40,356 nt of DNA from Pseudomonadota bacterium. GTDB taxonomy: Bacteria; Pseudomonadota; Gammaproteobacteria; Burkholderiales; Thiobacillaceae. Positions 26,426-35,861 of the stretch are shown in pieces. The translations under genes were made by a program, and so were the position numbers. How positions within the stretch are numbered: position 1 is the stretch's first letter; every line of letters begins with the position of its first letter. Under the pieces are notes generated by a model. That model did no database searches. It was given only the letters and a program-made list of their open reading frames with translations, and was not told the origin of the DNA. The stretch is taken from NCBI GenBank assembly GCA_021826065.1, contig JAKADY010000029.1, positions 1 to 40,356 on the forward strand. The letters run 5' to 3'.

Positions 26426-27412
26426 TCAGGGCCTTTCCAGCCCCGGCGGCGGCCAGTTTTCCAGTTTCATGCCCAGGGTGAGCCCGCGGGCGGCCAGCAC
26501 GTCCTTGATCTCGTTCAGGGACTTGCGGCCCAGGTTGGGCGTCTTGAGCAGCTCGGTCTCGGTGCGCTGGATCAGGTCACCGATGTAATAGATGTTCTCG
26601 GCCTTGAGGCAGTTGGCGGAACGCACCGTGAGTTCCAGCTCGTCGACCGGTCGGGTCAGGATGGGGTCGATCTGGGTGCTGGCGACCTTGGGCTGCTCGC
26701 TCGGCAGGGTCACGCCCTTGAGGTCTGCGAACGAGGTGAGCTGCTCGATGAGCAGGCGCGCAGCGGCACGCACCGCCTCCTCGGGCTCGATCACACCGTT
26801 GGTCTCGATCTCCAGGACCAGCTTGTCCAGGTCGGTGCGCTGCTCCACGCGCGCGCTCTCGACGCTGAAGGCCACCTTCTTCACCGGGCTGTAAAGGGCG
26901 TCCATCATGATGACGCCCACCGGGCGCGTCTCTTCGCTCTGCAGCCGCGCGGTGGCGGGCACGTAGCCGCGCCCGGCCTCGATCTTGATCTCCATATCGA
27001 GATGGCCGCCCTTGGTCAGGTGGGCGATGACGTGGTCGGGGTTGAGCACCTCCACGTCGTGCCCGGCCTCGATGTCGGCGGCGGTGACCACGCTGTCGCC
27101 CGACTTGCGGATCTGCACCCAAGCCTCGTCGCGGTTGTTGAGCTTCACGGCCAGGCCCTTGAGGTTCAACAGGATGTCCACCACGTCCTCCTGCACCCCT
27201 TCCAGGGCGGAGTATTCGTGCACGACGCCGGCGATCTTCACCTCGGTGGGGGCGTAGCCCTTCATGGACGACAACAGGATACGGCGCAGGGCATTGCCCA
27301 GGGTATGACCGTAGCCGCGCTCGAAGGGCTCGAGGGTGATGCGCGCCTGGCGGGGGGAAATGCTGCTCACCTCGACGATGCGGGGTTTCAGCAGTTCACC
27401 GGTATTCGACAT
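26426..27412 (-). CDS. rpoA: RNA polymerase alpha subunit
   Basis: 328 residues. The N-terminal dimerisation domain (residues about 20-235, [20 protein letters not shown]) nucleates polymerase assembly. A linker leads to the C-terminal domain ([35 protein letters not shown]), which binds UP elements and activators; the ends [10 protein letters not shown] are conserved. Alpha operon position between rpsD and rplQ, 28 bases from each, is standard. Confidence 0.99.
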   Translation of the reverse strand: MSNTGELLKPRIVEVSSISPRQARITLEPFERGYGHTLGNALRRILLSSMKGYAPTEVKIAGVVHEYSALEGVQEDVVDILLNLKGLAVKLNNRDEAWVQIRKSGDSVVTAADIEAGHDVEVLNPDHVIAHLTKGGHLDMEIKIEAGRGYVPATARLQSEETRPVGVIMMDALYSPVKKVAFSVESARVEQRTDLDKLVLEIETNGVIEPEEAVRAAARLLIEQLTSFADLKGVTLPSEQPKVASTQIDPILTRPVDELELTVRSANCLKAENIYYIGDLIQRTETELLKTPNLGRKSLNEIKDVLAARGLTLGMKLENWPPPGLERP

Positions 27413-27440
27413 AGCTTGAATCCTTCAGTCAGCGGGGCGG

Positions 27441-28067
27441 TTACTTGGAGTAAAGCTCGATGACCATGCTCTCGTTGATGGTGGGCGGCAGCTCCGAGCG
27501 CTGCGGCCGGGCCTTGAAGGTCCCTTTGAGGGCCTTGACGTCGACCTCGACCCAGTCGGGGAAGCCGCGCCCCTCGGCCGCCTCCACTGCACCCTTGATG
27601 CGCAGCTGATTCTTGGCCGACTCGGCGACCTCGATGACGTCGCCCGGCTTGACCTGGTAGGAGGGGATGTTCACGCGCTTGCCGTTGACCAGGATGCCGT
27701 TGTGACGCACGACCTGGCGGGCCTCCGAGCGCGAGGCGCCGAAGCCCATGCGATAGGCCACGCTGTCCAGACGCGACTCCAGCATCTGCAGCAGGTTCTC
27801 ACCGGTCACGCCGCGGCGGCGGTCGGCCTCCTTGTAGACCAGGCGGAACTGCCGCTCGAGGACGCCGTAGATGCGGCGGATCTTCTGCTTCTCACGCAGT
27901 TGCTTGCCGTAGTCGGACACGCGCAGGTTCTTCGCACCGTGCTGGCCAGGGGCCTGCGGGCGGCGCTCCATGGCGCATTTCTCGCTGTAGCACTTCTCGC
28001 CCTTGAGGAAGAGCTTTTCCCCCTCGCGACGGCACTGACGGCATTTGGGATCGATGTTGCGGGCCAC
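27441..28067 (-). CDS. rpsD: 30S ribosomal protein S4, zinc-binding form
   Basis: 208 residues. Nucleates 16S rRNA assembly and, in E. coli, represses the alpha operon. The N-terminus carries Cys9, Cys12, Cys26 and Cys31 (KCRQC and [12 protein letters not shown]), the zinc-ribbon form typical of Firmicutes and Thermus; E. coli S4 lacks this set. The rest ([24 protein letters not shown]4 RNA-binding domain [14 protein letters not shown]) is of ordinary proteobacterial type. GGAG stands before the ATG at 28067. Confidence 0.98.
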   Translation of the reverse strand: MARNIDPKCRQCRREGEKLFLKGEKCYSEKCAMERRPQAPGQHGAKNLRVSDYGKQLREKQKIRRIYGVLERQFRLVYKEADRRRGVTGENLLQMLESRLDSVAYRMGFGASRSEARQVVRHNGILVNGKRVNIPSYQVKPGDVIEVAESAKNQLRIKGAVEAAEGRGFPDWVEVDVKALKGTFKARPQRSELPPTINESMVIELYSK

Positions 28068-28081
28068 GGCTCAACTCCTCA

Positions 28082-28477
28082 TCAAACACGGCGCTTCTTG
28101 GGCGGGCGGCAGCCGTTGTGCGGCACCGGCGTCACGTCCGAGATGCTGGTGATCTTGAAACCCAGGGCGTTGAGCGCCCGCACGGAGGACTCGCGCCCCG
28201 GGCCCGGGCCCTTGATGCGCACCTCCAGGTTCTTCACGCCATACTCCAGGGCCATCTTGCCGGCGTTTTCCGCCGCCACCTGGGCCGCGAACGGGGTGCT
28301 TTTGCGCGAACCCTTGAAACCGGCGCCGCCGGCCGTGGCCCAGGACAGGGCGTTACCCTGCCGGTCGGTGATGGTGATGATGGTGTTGTTGAAGGAGGCG
28401 TGCACGTGGGCGACCCCGTCGACCACGTTCTTCTTCACCTTCTTGCGCGCGCGCGCGGCTGCTTGTGCCTTGGCCAT
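28082..28477 (-). CDS. rpsK: 30S ribosomal protein S11
   Basis: 131 residues. The core [21 protein letters not shown] and the C-terminal [18 protein letters not shown] are invariant family features. The N-terminal stretch before [11 protein letters not shown] is Ala/Arg-rich. It sits between rpsM and rpsD in the alpha operon with gaps of 14-16 bases. Confidence 0.98.
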   Translation of the reverse strand: MAKAQAAARARKKVKKNVVDGVAHVHASFNNTIITITDRQGNALSWATAGGAGFKGSRKSTPFAAQVAAENAGKMALEYGVKNLEVRIKGPGPGRESSVRALNALGFKITSISDVTPVPHNGCRPPKKRRV

Positions 28478-28493
28478 ATCCGTTTATCCAGTG

Positions 28494-28856
28494 TTACTTC
28501 TTGATCTGCATCTGCTTGCGGGGGCCCTTGCGGGTGCGCGCGTTGGTGCGGGTCCGCTGACCGCGCACGGGCAGCCCGCGGCGGTGGCGCACACCGCGGT
28601 AGCATCCCAGATCCATCAGACGCTTGATGTTCATGGTGACTTCACGACGCAGGTCGCCCTCCACCGTGAACTTGCCGACCCCTTCGCGCAGCTTGTCGAT
28701 CTGCTCCTCGGAGAGGTCCTTGATCTTGGTGGATGGGTTCACCCCCGCCTGTTCGCAGATCAGGCGGGCGCGACTGCGACCGATGCCGTAGATCGCAGTG
28801 AGCGCGATCTCGGCGTGTTTGTGATTCGGGATGTTTACCCCGGCGATACGGGCCAT
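28494..28856 (-). CDS. rpsM: 30S ribosomal protein S13
   Basis: 120 residues; [30 protein letters not shown] in form and the C-terminal [22 protein letters not shown] in pattern are the S13 signature. Contacts the P-site tRNA and the central protuberance. First gene of the alpha operon; the promoter with perfect TATAAT lies 31 bases upstream, leaving a leader of only about 24 bases. Confidence 0.98.
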   Translation of the reverse strand: MARIAGVNIPNHKHAEIALTAIYGIGRSRARLICEQAGVNPSTKIKDLSEEQIDKLREGVGKFTVEGDLRREVTMNIKRLMDLGCYRGVRHRRGLPVRGQRTRTNARTRKGPRKQMQIKK

Positions 28857-28886
28857 GCCGATCTCCCAGCAAACGTAAAACGGTGA

Positions 28887-28916
28887 ATTATAGTGTCTTT
28901 ACCTGCGCATCCGCAA
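28887..28916 (-). promoter_or_regulatory. Alpha operon promoter
   Basis: On the minus strand, TTGCGG (28916-28911), 18 bases and a perfect TATAAT (28892-28887). The expected start is near 28880, 24 bases before rpsM. The long structured leader that S4 binds in E. coli would not fit. Confidence 0.8.
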
Positions 28917-28937
28917 GCGCTGCACACCCGAGTTGGG

Positions 28938-29051
28938 TCATCCCTGGCGCTGCTTGTGCCGCGCCTCGCTGCAGATCACGCGCACCACACCCTTGCGGCG
29001 CACGATCTTGCACTTGCGGCAGATCTTCTTGACTGAGGCTTGAACACGCAT
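28938..29051 (-). CDS. rpmJ: 50S ribosomal protein L36
   Basis: 37 residues starting [14 protein letters not shown] and ending [12 protein letters not shown]. Cys11, Cys14, Cys27 and His32 form the zinc site of the C+ form. Last gene of the spc operon, after infA, in the betaproteobacterial order. The gene is short and easily missed; its stop lies 22 bases upstream of the alpha operon -35. Confidence 0.97.
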   Translation of the reverse strand: MRVQASVKKICRKCKIVRRKGVVRVICSEARHKQRQG

Positions 29052-29077
29052 GTCCGGCTCCTTTCAATGGTTTCTCG

Positions 29078-29296
29078 CTATTTCGCGCGGAACACGATGC
29101 GCGCGCGACTCAAATCGTAGGGCGTGAGCTCCACGGTCACCTTGTCCCCCGGCAGGATGCGGATGTAGTGCATGCGCATCTTGCCGGAGATGTGGCCGAG
29201 CACCACGTGGCCGTTCTCCAGTTTCACGCGGAAGGTGGCATTGGGCAGGGTCTCCAGCACCTCGCCCTGCATCTGGATGACGTCTTCCTTCGCCAT
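29078..29296 (-). CDS. infA: Translation initiation factor IF-1
   Basis: 72 residues; OB fold with [20 protein letters not shown] in form, the core [23 protein letters not shown] in pattern and [12 protein letters not shown]. Binds the A site of the 30S subunit during initiation. Location between secY and rpmJ is the betaproteobacterial arrangement (in E. coli infA is elsewhere). It starts four bases after secY. Confidence 0.98.
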   Translation of the reverse strand: MAKEDVIQMQGEVLETLPNATFRVKLENGHVVLGHISGKMRMHYIRILPGDKVTVELTPYDLSRARIVFRAK

Positions 29297-29300
29297 CGCC

Positions 29301-30629
29301 CTACCTGGCCAGGAAATTGCCGCCCTTGAAGTTGGCCTTCTTGAGCAGGCTCTCGTACTGGTGCGTCATGATGTAGGCCTGCACCTGCGCCATGAAGTCC
29401 ATGGTCACGACAACGATGATGAGCAGGCTGGTGCCGCCGAAATAGAACGGCACGTTCCACTTGACGATCAGGAATTCGGGCAGCAGGCAGACCAGCGTGA
29501 TGTAGATGGCCCCGACCAGGGTCAGCCGCGACATGATCCGGTCGATGTAGCGCGCGGTCTGCTCACCGGGGCGGATGCCGGGCACGAAGGCGCCGCTCTT
29601 CTTCAGGTTGTCGGCCGTCTCCTTGGGGTTGAACACCAGGGCGGTGTAAAAGAAGCAGAAGAAGATGATGGCCGCGGCATAGAGCATGACGTAGATCGGC
29701 TGCCCGGGCGAGAGGGTCGCCGACAAATCGCGCAGCCAGGTCATGTTCTCGTTCGAGCCGAACCAGCCCGCCAGGGTGGCCGGGAAGAGGATGATGGAAC
29801 TGGCGAAGATGGGCGGGATGACCCCGGCCATGTTCACCTTGAGCGGCAGGTGCGAGGACTGTCCGCCATAGACCTTGTTGCCGACCTGACGCTTGGCATA
29901 GTTGACCAGGATCTTGCGCTGGCCGCGCTCCATGAAAACCACCAGGGCGGTGACCAACAGGGCACCGACGAACAGCATCAGCACCAGGGGGATGGAGAAG
30001 GTCCCGGTGCGGGTCAGCTCCAGGGTGCCGCCGATCGCGCTGGGCAAGCCGGCGACGATGCCGGCGAAGATGATGATGGAGATGCCGTTGCCGATACCGC
30101 GCTCGGTGATCTGCTCGCCCAGCCACATCAGGAACATGGTCCCGGTGACCAGGGTGACCACGGTGGTGATGCGGAACATGAAACCGGGATCGAGCACAAG
30201 ACCGGCCTGTCCCTCCAGGGCGATGGCGATGCCCAGGGCCTGGACCGTGGCCAGCAGCACGGTGCCGTAGCGCGTGTACTGGGTGATCTTGCGCCGGCCG
30301 GCCTCGCCTTCCTTCTTCAACGCCTCCAGATGCGGCGACACCAAGGTCATCAGCTGCATGATGATGGAGGCGGAGATGTAAGGCATGATCCCCAGGGCGA
30401 AGATGGAGAAGCGCTCCAGCGCCCCGCCCGAGAACATGTTGAACATGCCCAGGATGCCGCCGGCCTGGCTGCGGAAGAGGTCGGCCATGACGTTGGGATC
30501 GATACCGGGCACCGGCACGAAGGTGCCGATGCGGTAAACGATCAGCGCGCCGATGAGGAACCACAGGCGACGCTTGAGGTCGCCCATCTTCCCCGACAGC
30601 TGCAGCAGGTTGGCGGCGGCGTTGGCCAA
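29301..30629 (-). CDS. secY: Protein translocase subunit SecY
   Basis: Channel-forming subunit of the SecYEG translocon in the inner membrane. About 442 residues with ten membrane segments; landmarks are [29 protein letters not shown], the MNYxxxQ-like [39 protein letters not shown] in pattern and [17 protein letters not shown] 30629 ([18 protein letters not shown]) is chosen because GGAG lies ten bases upstream and the protein then starts as in the family; upstream in-frame sequence runs antisense of nothing but overlaps the end of rplO. Confidence 0.97.
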   Translation of the reverse strand: MANAAANLLQLSGKMGDLKRRLWFLIGALIVYRIGTFVPVPGIDPNVMADLFRSQAGGILGMFNMFSGGALERFSIFALGIMPYISASIIMQLMTLVSPHLEALKKEGEAGRRKITQYTRYGTVLLATVQALGIAIALEGQAGLVLDPGFMFRITTVVTLVTGTMFLMWLGEQITERGIGNGISIIIFAGIVAGLPSAIGGTLELTRTGTFSIPLVLMLFVGALLVTALVVFMERGQRKILVNYAKRQVGNKVYGGQSSHLPLKVNMAGVIPPIFASSIILFPATLAGWFGSNENMTWLRDLSATLSPGQPIYVMLYAAAIIFFCFFYTALVFNPKETADNLKKSGAFVPGIRPGEQTARYIDRIMSRLTLVGAIYITLVCLLPEFLIVKWNVPFYFGGTSLLIIVVVTMDFMAQVQAYIMTHQYESLLKKANFKGGNFLAR

Positions 30630-30645
30630 GACCGGGTGCTCCGAG

Positions 30646-31080
30646 TTACTCGACGCTGCCGCCGGCCGCCTCGATGGCGGCGCGGGCGCCCTTGGTGACC
30701 GCAACGCCCTTGAGCTTCACGGCCTTGTCGATCTTGCCCGAGAGGATCACCTTGGCGCTCTTGGCAAGCTGCGGCACGAGGCCCGCCTGCTTGAGCGTGA
30801 GCAGGTCGATCTCGTCCACCGGCAGCTTGTTGAGCTTGGCCAGGGTCACCTCCGCCTTGAGTTCCTGCGTGAGCGAGGTGAAGCCGCGCTTGGGCAGCCG
30901 TCGCTGCAGCGGCATCTGGCCGCCTTCGAAGCCCACTTTGTGGAAGCCGCCGGCGCGCGACTTCTGACCTTTGTGGCCGCGCCCACAGGTCTTGCCGAGA
31001 CCCGAGCCGATGCCGCGGCCCACGCGTTTGGCGGCGTGCTTGCTGCCCGCGCCGGGTTTCAGGGTATTCAGACGCATCAC
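30646..31080 (-). CDS. rplO: 50S ribosomal protein L15
   Basis: 144 residues; [22 protein letters not shown] in pattern near the N-terminus and [18 protein letters not shown] are L15 hallmarks. Late-assembling 23S rRNA binder. Its ATG overlaps the rpmD stop region by four bases; secY follows 16 bases after the stop. Confidence 0.98.
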   Translation of the reverse strand: MMRLNTLKPGAGSKHAAKRVGRGIGSGLGKTCGRGHKGQKSRAGGFHKVGFEGGQMPLQRRLPKRGFTSLTQELKAEVTLAKLNKLPVDEIDLLTLKQAGLVPQLAKSAKVILSGKIDKAVKLKGVAVTKGARAAIEAAGGSVE

Positions 31081-31268
31081 ACCACCTCGCTCTTGACCAG
31101 GTAGTTCACACGATTGATCATGCCGCGCACCGCCGGGCTGTCCTCCAGGACCACGCTCTGGTGCAGGCGCTTCAAGCCCAGGCCGTGCACGCAGGCGCGG
31201 TGGTCCTGCTTGGTGCCGATGGGGCTCCTGACCAGGGTGACCTTGATCTTGCCTTTCGTCTCAGTCAT
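31077..31268 (-). CDS. rpmD: 50S ribosomal protein L30
   Basis: 63 residues; [28 protein letters not shown] in pattern and the ending [16 protein letters not shown] are those of L30. Lies between rpsE and rplO, overlapping rplO by four bases. Confidence 0.98.
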   Translation of the reverse strand: MTETKGKIKVTLVRSPIGTKQDHRACVHGLGLKRLHQSVVLEDSPAVRGMINRVNYLVKSEVV

Positions 31269-31271
31269 GGC

Positions 31272-31784
31272 TCACTCCAGGATCTCGGCCACGCTCTTGC
31301 CGCGCTTGGCGGCCACCTCGGCGGGGGTCATCATCTGCTGGAGACCGTTGAGGGTGGCACGGACGACGTTGTAGGGGTTGGTCGAGCCCAGGCATTTCGC
31401 CAGCACGTCGGTCACACCCATGACCTCGAACACCGCGCGCATGGCGCCGCCGGCGATGATGCCGGTGCCGGGCGAGGCCGGCTGGATCAGTACGCGCGAG
31501 CTGCCGTGATGGCCGATGACCGGGTGATGGAAGGTCCCGTTCTTCAGCGGCACCTTCACCATGCGGCGGCGCGCCTCCTCCATGGCCTTCTGCACGGCCA
31601 CCGGCACTTCGCGCGACTTGCCCTTGCCCATGCCGATGCCGCCGTCGCCGTCACCGACCACGGTCAGCGCCGCGAAGCCCAGGATACGGCCGCCCTTCAC
31701 CACCTTGGTGACCCGGTTGACCGAGATCATCTTCTCGCGCAGGCCGTCGTTGCGCTCTTCCTGCTGCTGTTCGACTCTAGCCAT
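31272..31784 (-). CDS. rpsE: 30S ribosomal protein S5
   Basis: 170 residues. The S5 double-stranded RNA-binding domain shows [21 protein letters not shown] in form and [19 protein letters not shown] in pattern; the C-terminal domain has [22 protein letters not shown] in pattern. Important for decoding accuracy. Three bases precede rpmD. Confidence 0.98.
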   Translation of the reverse strand: MARVEQQQEERNDGLREKMISVNRVTKVVKGGRILGFAALTVVGDGDGGIGMGKGKSREVPVAVQKAMEEARRRMVKVPLKNGTFHHPVIGHHGSSRVLIQPASPGTGIIAGGAMRAVFEVMGVTDVLAKCLGSTNPYNVVRATLNGLQQMMTPAEVAAKRGKSVAEILE

Positions 31785-31800
31785 AATCCCTTACCTCGTT

Positions 31801-32154
31801 CTAGAACTGCAGACCGTGCTCGCGGGCGGCCTCGGCCAGGGCCTTGACCCGGCCATGGTAGGCATAACCGCTGCGGTCGAAGGCCACGCGGGTGATCCCG
31901 GCCTGTTTGGCGCGTTCGGCGATGCGCTGCCCGATCAGGCGGGCCGCTTCGACGTTGCCACCGTTCTTGAGCGTGCCGCGCAGGTCCTTCTCCAGGGTGG
32001 AGGCGGCCGTGAGCACGCGCCCGCCGCTCGCATCGATGACCTGAGCGTAGATGTGACAGTTCGTGCGGTGCACGCACAGGCGGGCCACCGCCAGTTCCGC
32101 GATCTTGGCGCGGGTTTTGCGCGCCCTGCGCAGACGCTGGGTGTTCTTGTCCAT
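31801..32154 (-). CDS. rplR: 50S ribosomal protein L18
   Basis: 117 residues; basic N-terminus with [10 protein letters not shown], then [16 protein letters not shown] and the ending [22 protein letters not shown] in pattern. Binds 5S rRNA. Lies between rplF and rpsE, 16 bases from each. Confidence 0.98.
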   Translation of the reverse strand: MDKNTQRLRRARKTRAKIAELAVARLCVHRTNCHIYAQVIDASGGRVLTAASTLEKDLRGTLKNGGNVEAARLIGQRIAERAKQAGITRVAFDRSGYAYHGRVKALAEAAREHGLQF

Positions 32155-32169
32155 GGGCTCCGACTCCGG

Positions 32170-32703
32170 TTATTTCTTCTTGGTCTCTTTCAAGACCACG
32201 GTCTCATCCGCGTAGCGGATGCCCTTGCCCTTGTAGGGTTCGGGGGAACGGTAGGCGCGGACGTCGGCGGCCACCTGGCCCACCTTCTGCTTGTCCGCAC
32301 CCTTGATGATGATCTCGGTCTGGCTCGGGGTCTCGACCTTGATCCCCTCGGGCATGACGTGCTCCACGGGGTGGGAAAAACCCAGGTTGAGCGAGAGCTT
32401 GTTGCCCTGGGCCTGGGCGCGGTAACCCACGCCGACCAGGGTGAGCTTCTTCTCGAAGCCCTTGCTCACCCCATGCACCATGTTGGCGAGCATGGCACGC
32501 GTGGTGCCCGACATGGCCTGTGCGGTGCGCGAGCCGTCGACGGCCGAGACCTGCAGCTTGCCGTCCTCGAAGACGACACGCACGTGTGGGGTCAGGGTCT
32601 GGGAGAGCACCCCCAGGGGCCCCTTGACGCTGATCTTGTCGCCGCCGAGGCTGACCTCCACCCCTGCGGGCACGGCGACCGGGTTCTTGGCGATTCTAGA
32701 CAT
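32170..32703 (-). CDS. rplF: 50S ribosomal protein L6
   Basis: 177 residues with two homologous L6 domains; [20 protein letters not shown] in form, and the C-terminal [21 protein letters not shown] in pattern is the family signature near the sarcin-ricin loop. Nine bases after rpsH. Confidence 0.98.
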   Translation of the reverse strand: MSRIAKNPVAVPAGVEVSLGGDKISVKGPLGVLSQTLTPHVRVVFEDGKLQVSAVDGSRTAQAMSGTTRAMLANMVHGVSKGFEKKLTLVGVGYRAQAQGNKLSLNLGFSHPVEHVMPEGIKVETPSQTEIIIKGADKQKVGQVAADVRAYRSPEPYKGKGIRYADETVVLKETKKK

Positions 32704-32711
32704 GGCTTACC

Positions 32712-33107
32712 TCAGGTCACGATGCACAGGACCTCACCCCCCACACCGAGGGAGCGGGCCTTGCGGTCGGTCATCACGCCCTTCGAGGTGGACACGATGG
32801 CCACTCCCAAGCCGTTCATCACGCGCGGCAGCTCGTCGCGCCCCTTGTAGATGCGCAGCCCGGGGCGTGAGACGCGCTCGATGCGCTCGATCACGGGACG
32901 GCCGGCATAGTACTTGAGCGCGATCTCCATCTCGGGGATGGCGCTGTCCTGGCGCAGGGTGTAGTCCTCGATGTAGCCCTCGTCCTTCAGCACCTGGGCG
33001 ATGGCCTTCTTCAGTTTCGACGCCGGCATGCGCACGGAGGCCTTCTCCGACATCTGCGCGTTGCGGATCCGGGTCAGCATGTCGGCGATGGGGTCACTCA
33101 TACTCAT
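32712..33107 (-). CDS. rpsH: 30S ribosomal protein S8
   Basis: 131 residues; [14 protein letters not shown] at the N-terminus and the C-terminal [22 protein letters not shown] in pattern. A primary 16S rRNA binder and, in E. coli, the repressor of the spc operon. Two in-frame ATGs (33107 and 33101); GGAGG is best spaced for 33107. Confidence 0.98.
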   Translation of the reverse strand: MSMSDPIADMLTRIRNAQMSEKASVRMPASKLKKAIAQVLKDEGYIEDYTLRQDSAIPEMEIALKYYAGRPVIERIERVSRPGLRIYKGRDELPRVMNGLGVAIVSTSKGVMTDRKARSLGVGGEVLCIVT

Positions 33108-33119
33108 CGTGTGCCCTCC

Positions 33120-33425
33120 TTACCAGCTGGCCTTGATGACGCCGGGAATCTCGCCCTGCATGGCGAGCTCACGGATCTTGTTGCGACACAGGCCGAACTT
33201 GCGGAACACCCCGCGCGGGCGTCCGGTCAGCTTGCAACGGTTCCTGAGCCGGGTCGGGTTTGCGTTGCGCGGCAGCGCCTGCAGCTTGAGGCGCGCGCTC
33301 ATGCGCTCCTCCTCGGAGCGCGCCGGGTCGTCGATGATCGCCTTGAGCTCGGCGCGCTTGTCGGCATATTTCTGCACCAGGCGGCGCCGCTTGTCTTCGC
33401 GATTGATCAGTGCGAGCTTGGCCAT
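33120..33425 (-). CDS. rpsN: 30S ribosomal protein S14 (long, zinc-free form)
   Basis: 101 residues, the long form without the CXXC zinc motif of short S14 proteins. [16 protein letters not shown] and the C-terminal [20 protein letters not shown] in pattern identify it. Between rplE and rpsH in the spc operon. Confidence 0.98.
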   Translation of the reverse strand: MAKLALINREDKRRRLVQKYADKRAELKAIIDDPARSEEERMSARLKLQALPRNANPTRLRNRCKLTGRPRGVFRKFGLCRNKIRELAMQGEIPGVIKASW

Positions 33426-33432
33426 CTCAACC

Positions 33433-33972
33433 TCAATTCTTGAACGGGAACTTGAACGCTGCCAGCAGGGCCTTGGCCTCGGCATCGGTCTTGGCGGTGG
33501 TGGTGATGGTGATGTTCATCCCCCGCAGCGCGTCGATCTTGTCGTACTCGATCTCGGGGAAGATGATCTGCTCCTTGACCCCCATGTTGTAGTTGCCCCG
33601 GCCGTCGAAGCCCTTGCCGCCGATGCCGCGGAAGTCGCGGATGCGCGGGATGGCGACGTTGATGAGCCGATCGAGGAACTCGTACATGCGCTCGCGGCGC
33701 AGCGTCACCTTGCAGCCGATGGGGTAACCATCGCGGATCTTGAAGGCGGCGATGGACTTGCGCGCGCGCGTGACCACCGGCTTCTGCCCGGCGATCTTGG
33801 TCATGTCGGCCACGGCGTGCTCCATCACCTTCTTGTCACCCACGGCCTCGCCCACGCCCATGTTGAGCGTGATCTTGGTGATGCGCGGCACCTCCATCAC
33901 CGATTTGTAGCCGAACTGTTTGATCAGCTCCGGCATCACCGTGGTCTTGTAATACTCCTTGAGTCGCGCCAT
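33433..33972 (-). CDS. rplE: 50S ribosomal protein L5
   Basis: 179 residues, exactly the usual length, from ATG 33972 ([20 protein letters not shown]). Core features: [39 protein letters not shown] in pattern, and RDFRGI. Binds 5S rRNA and contacts tRNA at the P site. GAGG of the preceding rplX end serves as ribosome binding site; gap of eight bases. Confidence 0.98.
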   Translation of the reverse strand: MARLKEYYKTTVMPELIKQFGYKSVMEVPRITKITLNMGVGEAVGDKKVMEHAVADMTKIAGQKPVVTRARKSIAAFKIRDGYPIGCKVTLRRERMYEFLDRLINVAIPRIRDFRGIGGKGFDGRGNYNMGVKEQIIFPEIEYDKIDALRGMNITITTTAKTDAEAKALLAAFKFPFKN

Positions 33973-33980
33973 CGTGAGCC

Positions 33981-34298
33981 TCACACGTCAACCACTTCGC
34001 CGTTGGACTTGAAATAGCGCACACGGCGCCCGTCTTCCAGCGTCTTGATCCCCACCCGGTCACCCTTGCCGGTGGCCGCGTTGTAGAGCGCCACGTTGGA
34101 GATGTGGATGGGCATGTCCTTGTCCATGAAACCACCGGTGGTGCCCTTGAGGGGGTTGGGCTTGACCGCACGCTTGACGCGGTTGACCCCCTCGACCACC
34201 ACCCGGTCTTCCAACACGCGCAGGACGGTGCCGCGCCGGCCCTTGTCCTTGCCGGTGAGCACGATCACCTGGTCGCCCTTCTTGATCTTCCTCATCAT
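33981..34298 (-). CDS. rplX: 50S ribosomal protein L24
   Basis: 105 residues with the KOW motif [21 protein letters not shown] in pattern near the N-terminus. It initiates 50S assembly at the 5' end of 23S rRNA. Two adjacent ATGs (MMRKIKKG); either can be used. Seven bases after rplN. Confidence 0.98.
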   Translation of the reverse strand: MMRKIKKGDQVIVLTGKDKGRRGTVLRVLEDRVVVEGVNRVKRAVKPNPLKGTTGGFMDKDMPIHISNVALYNAATGKGDRVGIKTLEDGRRVRYFKSNGEVVDV

Positions 34299-34305
34299 GC
34301 CCTCC

Positions 34306-34674
34306 TCACAGAACCTCGGGCGCCAGCGAGACGATCTTCATGAAGCGCTCGGACCGCAGCTCGCGGGTGACCGGCCCGAAGATGCGCGTGCCGATCGGCT
34401 CGAGCTTGTTGTTGAGCAGCACCGCCGCATTGCGGTCGAACTTGATGAGCGAGCCGTCCGGACGGCGCACCCCCTTGGCGGTGCGCACCACGACCGCGTT
34501 GTAGACGTCGCCCTTCTTCACGCGACCGCGCGGCGCAGCATCCTTGATGCTGACCTTGATGATGTCGCCGATGCCGGCATAGCGCCGCTTGGAGCCGCCC
34601 AGCACCTTGATGCACATAACGGAACGCGCGCCGGTGTTGTCGGCGACGTCCAGGATGGACTGCATTTGTATCAT
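34306..34674 (-). CDS. rplN: 50S ribosomal protein L14
   Basis: 122 residues, exactly the E. coli-type length; [27 protein letters not shown] in form, and the C-terminal APEVL is typical. First gene of the spc operon. It is preceded by a 141-base gap with a possible promoter, the same position as the spc promoter of E. coli. Confidence 0.98.
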   Translation of the reverse strand: MIQMQSILDVADNTGARSVMCIKVLGGSKRRYAGIGDIIKVSIKDAAPRGRVKKGDVYNAVVVRTAKGVRRPDGSLIKFDRNAAVLLNNKLEPIGTRIFGPVTRELRSERFMKIVSLAPEVL

Positions 34675-34741
34675 GGTCTCAACTCCAACTTACCCCGCCG
34701 GCTGGCGCCGGTCGGGCAGTTTTGGATCCCGTTCGGGTGAT

Positions 34742-34810
34742 GCGCGGCCCAGCGGGCCGCGCGGCGGAAAAAAGATTGTGAAGCTTACACGAGACCTTGG
34801 CCCCGCGCAA
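34742..34810 (-). promoter_or_regulatory. Possible spc promoter and leader hairpin
   Basis: In the rpsQ-rplN gap (34675-34815) the minus strand shows TTGCGC (34810-34805), 17 bases and TAAGCT (34787-34782), a modest promoter. Downstream in the predicted leader a 9-base perfect stem, GCGCGGCCC with GGGCCGCGC (34742-34762), is preceded by a T run. The leader would be about 100 bases. Function of the hairpin is unknown. Confidence 0.35.
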
Positions 34811-34815
34811 TCCCC

Positions 34816-35091
34816 TCAAACCACCCTGGCCTTCTCGACCAGCTTCGTCACGCGCCAGGCCTTGGTCTTGGAGATTGGGCGGCACTCCTCGATGATGACC
34901 AGGTCGCCCTCGTGACACTCGTTGTTCTCATCGTGCGCGTGGTATTTCTTAGACAGCCGGATCACCTTGCCGTAGAGCGGGTGCTTGACCCGGCGCTCCA
35001 CCAGCACGGTCACCGTCTTGTCCATCTTGTCGCTGACCACGCGCCCGGTGAGCGCGCGCACGATCTTGCCCTTTTCCTGTTCAGCCGTCAT
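34816..35091 (-). CDS. rpsQ: 30S ribosomal protein S17
   Basis: 91 residues from ATG 35091 ([18 protein letters not shown]); an in-frame ATG four codons upstream is possible. Core [26 protein letters not shown] in form and [18 protein letters not shown]. Last gene of the S10 operon. It is separated from rpmC by a three-hairpin element, an unusual gap in this operon. Confidence 0.98.
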   Translation of the reverse strand: MTAEQEKGKIVRALTGRVVSDKMDKTVTVLVERRVKHPLYGKVIRLSKKYHAHDENNECHEGDLVIIEECRPISKTKAWRVTKLVEKARVV

Positions 35092-35109
35092 GTCTCGTCT
35101 CATTACAAA

Positions 35110-35240
35110 TGAAAGTCGCGTAGCGACTCACGGTGCTCCCCTCTCCCGCTGGCGGGAGAGGGGCTGGGGGTGAGGGAACCGTTCATGGTCGGCACGGACG
35201 CATTCATGGGCACTGGCGGACAATCGGCCATGAACGGTTA
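35110..35240 (-). repeat. Three-hairpin dispersed element, copy B (rpmC-rpsQ)
   Basis: Hairpin 1: AACCGTTCATGG (35177-35188) with CCATGAACGGTT (35228-35239), extendable by four pairs including two G-U; its first bases are the rpmC stop codon (TAA at 35240-35238). Hairpin 2: CCCCTCTCCCGC (35138-35149) with GCGGGAGAGGGG (35152-35163). Hairpin 3: AGTCGC (35114-35119) with GCGACT (35123-35128). The layout matches copies A and C, but the hairpin 1 arms have a different, still complementary, sequence. Confidence 0.88.
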
Positions 35241-35438
35241 CGCTGCATTCTTGAGCTTCATGGCATGCAGCACGGTGCGCACACGCGCGATGTCCCGGCG
35301 CACCCGCCGAAGCTCGTGGGTCTTGTTGGTCTGCTGGGTGGCCAGCTGCATGCGCAGGCTGAACTGGGCACGCAGCAGCGATTTGAGCTCGTCGCGGAGC
35401 TCATCCACGGTCTTGTTGCGCAATTCGCTCGCTTTCAT
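35238..35438 (-). CDS. rpmC: 50S ribosomal protein L29
   Basis: 66 residues from [14 protein letters not shown] (ATG 35438); an ATG two codons earlier overlaps the rplP stop (ATGA). Helical-hairpin protein at the exit tunnel; [14 protein letters not shown] is the conserved C-terminal part. Its stop codon is the first codon of repeat copy B. Confidence 0.97.
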   Translation of the reverse strand: MKASELRNKTVDELRDELKSLLRAQFSLRMQLATQQTNKTHELRRVRRDIARVRTVLHAMKLKNAA

Positions 35439-35440
35439 GG

Positions 35441-35857
35441 TCATGCCCCCAACATGCGCGACACGAAGACAGTCGGCACCGGCAGCTTGGCGGCCGCAAG
35501 GGCGAAGGCCTCACGCGCCAGCTCCTCGCTGACCCCTTCCATCTCATACAACACCTTGCCCGGCTGGATCTCGGCGACCCAGTACTCGGGCGAGCCCTTG
35601 CCGTTGCCCATGCGCACCTCGGCCGGCTTCTTGGAGATCGGCTTGTCCGGGAAGATGCGGATCCAGATGCGGCCACCGCGCTTGACGTGGCGGGTCATGG
35701 CACGACGGGCGGCCTCGATCTGCCGGGCGGTGATGCGGCCGCGGCCGATGGCCTTGAGGCCATACTCGCCGAAGCTGACCTTGGTGCCCCGTGTGGCCAG
35801 GCCGGTGTTGCGGCCCTTCTGCACCTTGCGGTATTTGGTTCGATTCGGTTGCAACAT
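35441..35857 (-). CDS. rplP: 50S ribosomal protein L16
   Basis: 138 residues; [21 protein letters not shown] in form, [34 protein letters not shown] in pattern, and [21 protein letters not shown] in pattern. Sits near the A site. Directly between rpsC and rpmC. Confidence 0.98.
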   Translation of the reverse strand: MLQPNRTKYRKVQKGRNTGLATRGTKVSFGEYGLKAIGRGRITARQIEAARRAMTRHVKRGGRIWIRIFPDKPISKKPAEVRMGNGKGSPEYWVAEIQPGKVLYEMEGVSEELAREAFALAAAKLPVPTVFVSRMLGA

Positions 35858-35861
35858 AGAC

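Noticed and set aside
29172-30698. Plus-strand open frame of 508 codons opposite secY
   Set aside because: Composition is that of an antisense shadow of a high-GC gene (His, Gln, Asp and Gly-rich) and secY is unmistakable.
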